Positions 47,483 to 51,164 of a stretch of 51,164 nt of DNA are shown one piece after another (position 1 is the first letter of the stretch; each line of letters starts with the position of its first letter). The stretch comes from Ruminococcus sp. Its GTDB lineage: Bacteria; Bacillota; Clostridia; Oscillospirales; Ruminococcaceae. The notes under the pieces were generated by a model, which saw nothing but the letters and a program-made list of their open reading frames with translations, was not told the DNA's origin and searched no databases. Made by a program: the position numbers and the translations under genes. The DNA is taken from contig JAFUTK010000043.1 of the NCBI GenBank assembly GCA_017471405.1, positions 1-51,164 on the forward strand. The letters run 5' to 3'.

Positions 47483-47964
47483 CTGTCTGCCTCCTCAAGC
47501 ATATTCAGCAGCATTTTCCGCAGTATCGCCTTAAGGGTCTCCTTCTCCTCATCGGTGATGCCCCGGAGCATGCGTTCCTCAGTCTGGCGGCAGCGCTCCC
47601 GGATAATGTTATCCTCTTCTCTGCCCTTTTCGGTTATGTAGACGAACACCTTGCGCCTGTCCTTGCTGTCGGTCTCCCGGCGAACTAGGCCGTCCTGCTC
47701 CATTTTATAAAGCGCCGCCGACACCGAGGGCGAGGAAAGCTTAGCCTCTCTTGCCAGCTCCACCTGAGTAATGCCGTCCTTGCGGCAGAGAATATGAAAC
47801 ATACGCCTGTAGCCCTGGGAAAGGTTGTCCTGGGGAGAATCGCTCATAACTGTCCGCCAGAACAGCTTTGAAAGGTCGTTGATAAACATCGAGGGTGGAA
47901 CGTCGTCCATCTCGAGAAGCTTTCTGGGCTGGGCTTTGAGCACATCATGTTGGTTTTTCATCAT
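47479..47964 (-). CDS. MarR-family regulator of the exporter operon
   Basis: 161 residues with a central winged helix: GITQVELAREAKLSSPSVSAALYKMEQDGLVRRETDSKDRRKVFVYITEKG, the standard MarR recognition helix and wing, and long helices for dimerisation on both sides. First gene of marR-ABC-ABC. An inverted repeat overlaps its -10 box, consistent with autorepression relieved by an exporter substrate. AGGAGG precedes two adjacent ATG codons; either 47964 or 47961 may be used. Confidence 0.93.
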   Translation of the reverse strand: MMKNQHDVLKAQPRKLLEMDDVPPSMFINDLSKLFWRTVMSDSPQDNLSQGYRRMFHILCRKDGITQVELAREAKLSSPSVSAALYKMEQDGLVRRETDSKDRRKVFVYITEKGREEDNIIRERCRQTEERMLRGITDEEKETLKAILRKMLLNMLEEADS

Positions 47965-47986
47965 TGGCCTCCTTTAGTCATCAAAC

Positions 47987-48032
47987 AATTAGCCGCCTAA
48001 CTAATTATAGACTAAAAGCCGTCAGAAGTCAA
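47987..48032 (-). promoter_or_regulatory. Promoter and probable MarR operator
   Basis: Minus strand TTGACT (48032-48027), 17-bp spacer, TATAAT (48009-48004). AATTAG (47987-47992) and CTAATT (48001-48006) form an inverted repeat over the -10 and expected start site. Between 48033 and 48135 nothing further is seen. Confidence 0.7.
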
Positions 48033-48135
48033 TAGATATATAAAAATATTTACATTTTTACCATTAGTCTGCCGTCAATCAAACCTGAAATCCATATCCC
48101 CGCTTTCAAGGTCTATCTGAAATTGTGAGGATATA

Positions 48136-48175
48136 CAAAAAAAGCAGAACTTGTTTTCACATCAGTTCTGCTTTA
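48136..48175. terminator. Terminator overlapping the XRE gene stop codon
   Basis: AAAGCAGAACT (48141-48151) pairs with AGTTCTGCTTT (48164-48174); the minus-strand tail is seven T. Confidence 0.85.
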
Positions 48176-48499
48176 TTTTTGTGTGTCGAGGAGGGCAAGG
48201 ATACGTTCCTCAGCTTTTATTTTGTTTTCATAGGTCAGGGCGTTGTAGAGTGAAAGAATGTGCTGCTCGGGTTCGCTTATCACCGCAGTCTCTACGCTGT
48301 GGCCGAGTATCAGATCAACGCTGACCTTGCACACATTTGCCAGGTCGATGATATAATTTATCGGGGCTTTTACCTCGCCTGTTTCGTAGCGGCTTATCTC
48401 CTGCTGGGTAATGCCGAGCTGCTCGGCAAGCTCGGATTGGGTCATTTTCCCCTTGCGGACATTTGCGATATTAGGGTAAAGATATAAGTGATTTTGCAC
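48173..48499 (-). CDS. XRE-family HTH regulator
   Basis: 108 residues from a GTG at 48499 with GAGGTGG upstream; longer versions would begin in the -10 region. The Cro/C1-type HTH is IANVRKGKMTQSELAEQLGITQQEISRYETGEVKAPINYIIDLANVCKVSVDLIL, followed by a short helical tail. It is divergent from the BspA-LRR gene with overlapping promoters and a 12-bp inverted repeat between them, so it probably represses one or both. Possibly part of an acquired pair. Confidence 0.9.
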   Translation of the reverse strand: MQNHLYLYPNIANVRKGKMTQSELAEQLGITQQEISRYETGEVKAPINYIIDLANVCKVSVDLILGHSVETAVISEPEQHILSLYNALTYENKIKAEERILALLDTQK

Positions 48500-48538
48500 A
48501 TAAACCACCTCGGTTTTTTGGAGAATTTTGATAATTAA

Positions 48539-48589
48539 ATTATACATCATTTATGTAGTATTGACAAACAGCATAGATGATGTTATAAT
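48539..48589. promoter_or_regulatory. Back-to-back promoters with overlapping -35 boxes and operator-like repeats
   Basis: Plus strand TTGACA (48561-48566), 17 bp, TATAAT (48584-48589). Minus strand TTGTCA (48567-48562), 17 bp, TATAAT (48544-48539). ACATCATTTATG (48544-48555) and CATAGATGATGT (48572-48583) are inverted copies with one mismatch, each filling part of one spacer. Confidence 0.8.
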
Positions 48590-48638
48590 GTATTATACAA
48601 CAATATTGCTGTTTTATACAAAACAAGGAGGAAAAAAT

Positions 48639-50129
48639 ATGATAAAAAAATATGTAACAGCGGCGCTGGCGGTGCTGCTTGTGTTTGGCGCATCAGCAGC
48701 GGCGCTGCCCGCAAGCGAGAAAAATGCGGGTGGGGTGCTGACTGCGAGTGCGGAGGATTGGCCGACTCCGAGTTGGGATATACCGAAATATCAGAGCGGT
48801 GATTACGAATATACTTTGCTTGATGACGGGACTGCGGAAATAGTTAAATATACCGGCAGTGAAAAAGATGTGACTATTCCAAGTGAGCTTGATGGATTTA
48901 AAGTTACAAGCATTAAAGGAGCATTAATCTATCGGAGTGCATTTTCCTCAAATCCTTATATTATAAATGTAACAATCCCCGATAGTGTAAAATGTATAGG
49001 ATACCGTGCATTTAAAGAATCTAGAATTCTTGAAAGCATAATTATTCCCAACAGTGTTACAAGCATTGGAACCGATGCATTTTCGGAATGTAAAAGTCTT
49101 GAAAGCATAACAATTCCCGACAGCGTTACAAGCATTGAAAAATTTGCATTTGCCTATAGTGGTCTGAAAAATATAATATTAACTAACGGTATTACCAAGA
49201 TAGAAGATGGTACTTTCGAGGGATGCGCTTTTAAAGAAATAGTGATACCTAATAATGTTACAAGTATTGGAGAGAGCGCATTTAATGACTGCAAAAATCT
49301 TGAAAGCTTAGTAATACCTAATAATGTTACAAGTATCGAAGGAATTGCATTTTATGAATGCACAAATCTTAAAAACGTAACAATACCTAAATCTGTAAAA
49401 GAAATAAAAGAACGTTCTTTCGGCTATTGTTTTGATTATGATAATGACACACCGGGTCAAGTTGACGGTTTCACCATCTACTGCTACAAAGGCACTGCCG
49501 CCGAGCAATACGCCATCGACAACGGCTTTGACTACGTTCTGCTGGACGAAGAGGAGCCTGTAAGCCTTACCGATACCGCAACGGGCGTTAAGGTCGAGGC
49601 AGAGGCGGGAGTTGTTCCCGAGGACGCTAAGCTGATCGTTGAGCCGATAACCTCGGGCGAAGGATACGACAAAGCGGCTAAGGCGCTCGGCGAGGTCAAG
49701 GCGTTCAGACTGTTTGAGATACACCTCGAAAACGCGCAGGGCGAAGAGATAAAGCCCGACGGAAATGTAACAGTCAGCATTCCAATTCCTGAGGAATTCG
49801 GCGCTGACCTCGCAGTCTACCGCATAAATGACGACGACACAGCCACGAAAATGGAAGGCTCTGCAAAGGACGGAGTATTCACCTACTTAAGCGACAGTTT
49901 CAGCAATTACGCTTTGGCAGAGGCTAAACAAAACGAAGGTGAAAACAACTCCGATACAGGATCCTCAAATAACACAGAGGCAAATACAGATACCAACGAG
50001 ACAAAACCCGGCACGACCGACAGTCAGGGCGATACGACCACAAATCCCCAGACCGGCGCGGCGGCAACGGGAGCGGGCGTGCTGCTCGCGGCTGCAATTG
50101 CTATCGCAGCTAAGAAAAGAAACAAATAA
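48639..50129 (+). CDS. Cell-surface BspA-type leucine-rich repeat protein with NPQTG sorting signal
   Basis: 496 residues from ATG 48639 (AAGGAGG 7 bases upstream). Signal peptide to about 38, then about eight LRR_5/BspA repeats of ~23 residues at about 100-265 (type IPNSVTSIGTDAFSECKSLESI), then a non-repeat region and a Thr/Asn/Asp-rich linker. The C-terminus is a sorting signal: NPQTGAAATG, hydrophobic helix, KKRNK. The motif suggests a sortase B/E-like rather than classic LPXTG enzyme. The repeat part is AT-rich with codons (AAT, ATT, ACA) unlike both ends of the gene. Such proteins mediate adhesion in other bacteria; the target here is unknown. Confidence 0.92.
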   Translation: MIKKYVTAALAVLLVFGASAAALPASEKNAGGVLTASAEDWPTPSWDIPKYQSGDYEYTLLDDGTAEIVKYTGSEKDVTIPSELDGFKVTSIKGALIYRSAFSSNPYIINVTIPDSVKCIGYRAFKESRILESIIIPNSVTSIGTDAFSECKSLESITIPDSVTSIEKFAFAYSGLKNIILTNGITKIEDGTFEGCAFKEIVIPNNVTSIGESAFNDCKNLESLVIPNNVTSIEGIAFYECTNLKNVTIPKSVKEIKERSFGYCFDYDNDTPGQVDGFTIYCYKGTAAEQYAIDNGFDYVLLDEEEPVSLTDTATGVKVEAEAGVVPEDAKLIVEPITSGEGYDKAAKALGEVKAFRLFEIHLENAQGEEIKPDGNVTVSIPIPEEFGADLAVYRINDDDTATKMEGSAKDGVFTYLSDSFSNYALAEAKQNEGENNSDTGSSNNTEANTDTNETKPGTTDSQGDTTTNPQTGAAATGAGVLLAAAIAIAAKKRNK

Positions 50130-50130
50130 A

Positions 50131-50165
50131 AATAAAACGGACAGCGATATACTGTCCGTTTTATT
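50131..50165. terminator. Bidirectional terminator between the LRR gene and the SpoVT fusion
   Basis: AATAAAACGGACAG (50131-50144), loop CGATATA, perfect complement to 50165; works for both convergent genes. Confidence 0.92.
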
Positions 50166-50170
50166 GTACA

Positions 50171-51164
50171 CTAATTCTCTATCTGCTTGCCCAAAAACAT
50201 CGCTGCCGCTTTGGCTAGCATAATATTCTTCTCGTCTGCCTTGGGGTCATTGTTGGGGTCGATGAGTGCCACCGCGCCTATCACATCTCCCGAGGAGATT
50301 ATAGGCACCGCCGCCAGTGCCGGCTTGTCCAGCCCCTCAATGGGAAAGAGCCGAGGCGTCCCCGCCTTGTCGTAGGCGTAGGACTTGCGCTGCTCGATGA
50401 GCTCCTCCAGCGCCGGAGAGAGCCGCCTCTCGGCATACTCTGTCTTTCTCGCCCCGGACACCGCCACGACGTGGTCCCGGTCAAAGACTATGGCTGCGTT
50501 ACCGGTCAGCTTAGCAATGACCTCCGCCGCCTGTGAGGTTCCGCTGTCCAGCTCCCCCACCGGCGAATATTTCTTGAACACAACCTCCCCGTCACTGCTG
50601 GTGTATATTTCAAGCGGGTCGCCGCCACTGATAGTATTGACACTAAGCTCATCACCTTTTGAATTGCGTATTTTGGCGATGTGTGACGCTATTGACAGCT
50701 TAGTGCCTTGCTTAAAATTTACAACATTTCCCTCCGTATCTGTGACATAAGGCTCGCTTGTTATCTTTAGCAGCTCGTCGATGTCGGCTTTGAGATAGAC
50801 CTCGATCTTATCGGTAAAAATAAATATCTTGTCTATGATAAGCCCGATATCCTGCTTTGAGAGTCTTTCTTTGCTCAGAATATTGTCAAAGACCTCAAAG
50901 ACTGTTTTTGCGGCTCTGTTCACCTGGATCACCGCATTGTGCTTGTCAGCCGAGAGCTTCATCTGATTCTTTAGCCCCTCAATGCGGATAGTCAGATCAT
51001 CTATCTGCTCATCATAAGCCTCCTCGAGAATATCGGCTCTGTCGGGGTGCTTCATCAGGTCACGGGTCTTCTGACGGGTGAGCATTTTGATCTCAGCCTT
51101 AGCGTCTTCTATCTGAGATTCAATCGTTTCAATTACGTTTTTGCTCGCCTTAGTTTCCTCCTGC
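50171..51164 (-). CDS. Serine recombinase C-terminus fused in frame to SpoVT residues ~31 to end (5' end outside window)
   Basis: The frame is open to the window edge; at least 330 residues. The first ~130 visible residues (ETIESQIEDAKAEIKMLTRQK, EEAYDEQIDDLTIRIEGLKNQM, KQDIGLIIDKIFIFTDKIEVYLKADIDELLK) are a charged coiled-coil and end segment typical of large serine recombinases. From GDPLEIYTSSDGEVVFKKYSP (split here: GDPLEIYTSS, DGEVVFKKYSP) to the end (PIISSGDVIGAVALI, AKAAAMFLGKQIE) it is SpoVT: the second half of the AbrB DNA-binding hairpin plus the whole GAF domain, about 149 residues, as expected for residue 31 onward of a ~178-residue SpoVT. The normal SpoVT N-terminus (GIVRRIDDLGRVVIPKEIR) is absent. 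It looks like an element integrated into spoVT. Confidence 0.85.
   Translation of the reverse strand, partial: QEETKASKNVIETIESQIEDAKAEIKMLTRQKTRDLMKHPDRADILEEAYDEQIDDLTIRIEGLKNQMKLSADKHNAVIQVNRAAKTVFEVFDNILSKERLSKQDIGLIIDKIFIFTDKIEVYLKADIDELLKITSEPYVTDTEGNVVNFKQGTKLSIASHIAKIRNSKGDELSVNTISGGDPLEIYTSSDGEVVFKKYSPVGELDSGTSQAAEVIAKLTGNAAIVFDRDHVVAVSGARKTEYAERRLSPALEELIEQRKSYAYDKAGTPRLFPIEGLDKPALAAVPIISSGDVIGAVALIDPNNDPKADEKNIMLAKAAAMFLGKQIEN

Overview
The window looks like ordinary chromosome of a Gram-positive gut Firmicute, most likely a Ruminococcus-type member of the Oscillospiraceae. This rests on gene content (a SpoVT C-terminal half, FtsEX with CwlO/PcsB-like M23 hydrolases, HPr, a heterodimeric ABC exporter, BspA-type leucine-rich repeats with an NPQTG sorting signal, DUF1836/DUF3784/DUF6054 genes), on GC-rich coding DNA separated by AT-rich promoters, and on frequent TTG/GTG starts behind strong AGGAGG sites. 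I name no species. No rRNA, tRNA or CRISPR array was seen.

Layout. 1-9.2 kb: the end of an acidic protein gene, a PLP aminotransferase, a VanY-type D,D-carboxypeptidase, a zinc-ribbon membrane protein, pyruvate kinase, a small membrane protein with proS, and an intracellular GH29 fucosidase. 9.2-13.5 kb (minus): FtsW/RodA-like protein, galK, an unknown gene, trmB and a membrane protein, packed head to tail. 13.6-16.9 kb (minus): an uncharacterised operon of a DUF1836 regulator, DUF3784, DUF6054 and DUF6440 proteins, two paralogous tiny membrane proteins and an SPFH/stomatin protein. 17.1-20.9 kb: nrdR behind a consensus promoter with a palindrome, a membrane-fused ECF sigma factor, an orphan MazF and a carbohydrate-binding lipoprotein. 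20.9-26.9 kb: two M23 murein hydrolases, ftsX, ftsE and a PucR/CdaR-type regulator. 27.4-31.4 kb (plus): rimM-trmD, HPr and pyrK-pyrD. 31.8-37.7 kb: murA, an ABC-F ATPase, a GHL10 glycoside hydrolase and queH. 37.7-42.3 kb (minus): leuC-Dabb-unknown-leuD, queT under a preQ1 riboswitch, and class II aldolase. 42.4-48.0 kb (minus): a membrane protein, an ANTAR regulator and a marR-ABC-ABC exporter operon. 48.1-51.2 kb: a divergent XRE regulator/BspA-LRR pair, then an open reading frame in which the C-terminus of a large serine recombinase is joined in frame to residue ~31 onward of SpoVT.

How genes work together. FtsEX and the two coiled-coil M23 proteins form a plausible septal or lateral wall hydrolysis module. 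MurA, the FtsW-like protein and the VanY-like protein are further wall enzymes. QueH and QueT point to queuosine made or salvaged via imported precursor. PyrK/PyrD form the NAD-dependent dihydroorotate dehydrogenase. Pyruvate kinase, aldolase, galactokinase, fucosidase and HPr are sugar catabolism genes.

Most worth following up: the recombinase-SpoVT fusion (probably the edge of an element integrated in spoVT); the DUF1836-to-SPFH operon with an inverted repeat inside its promoter; a family of paired intergenic hairpins whose arms differ in sequence but stay complementary; and a 289-bp element with ~60-bp terminal inverted repeats that has a diverged relative 9 kb away.
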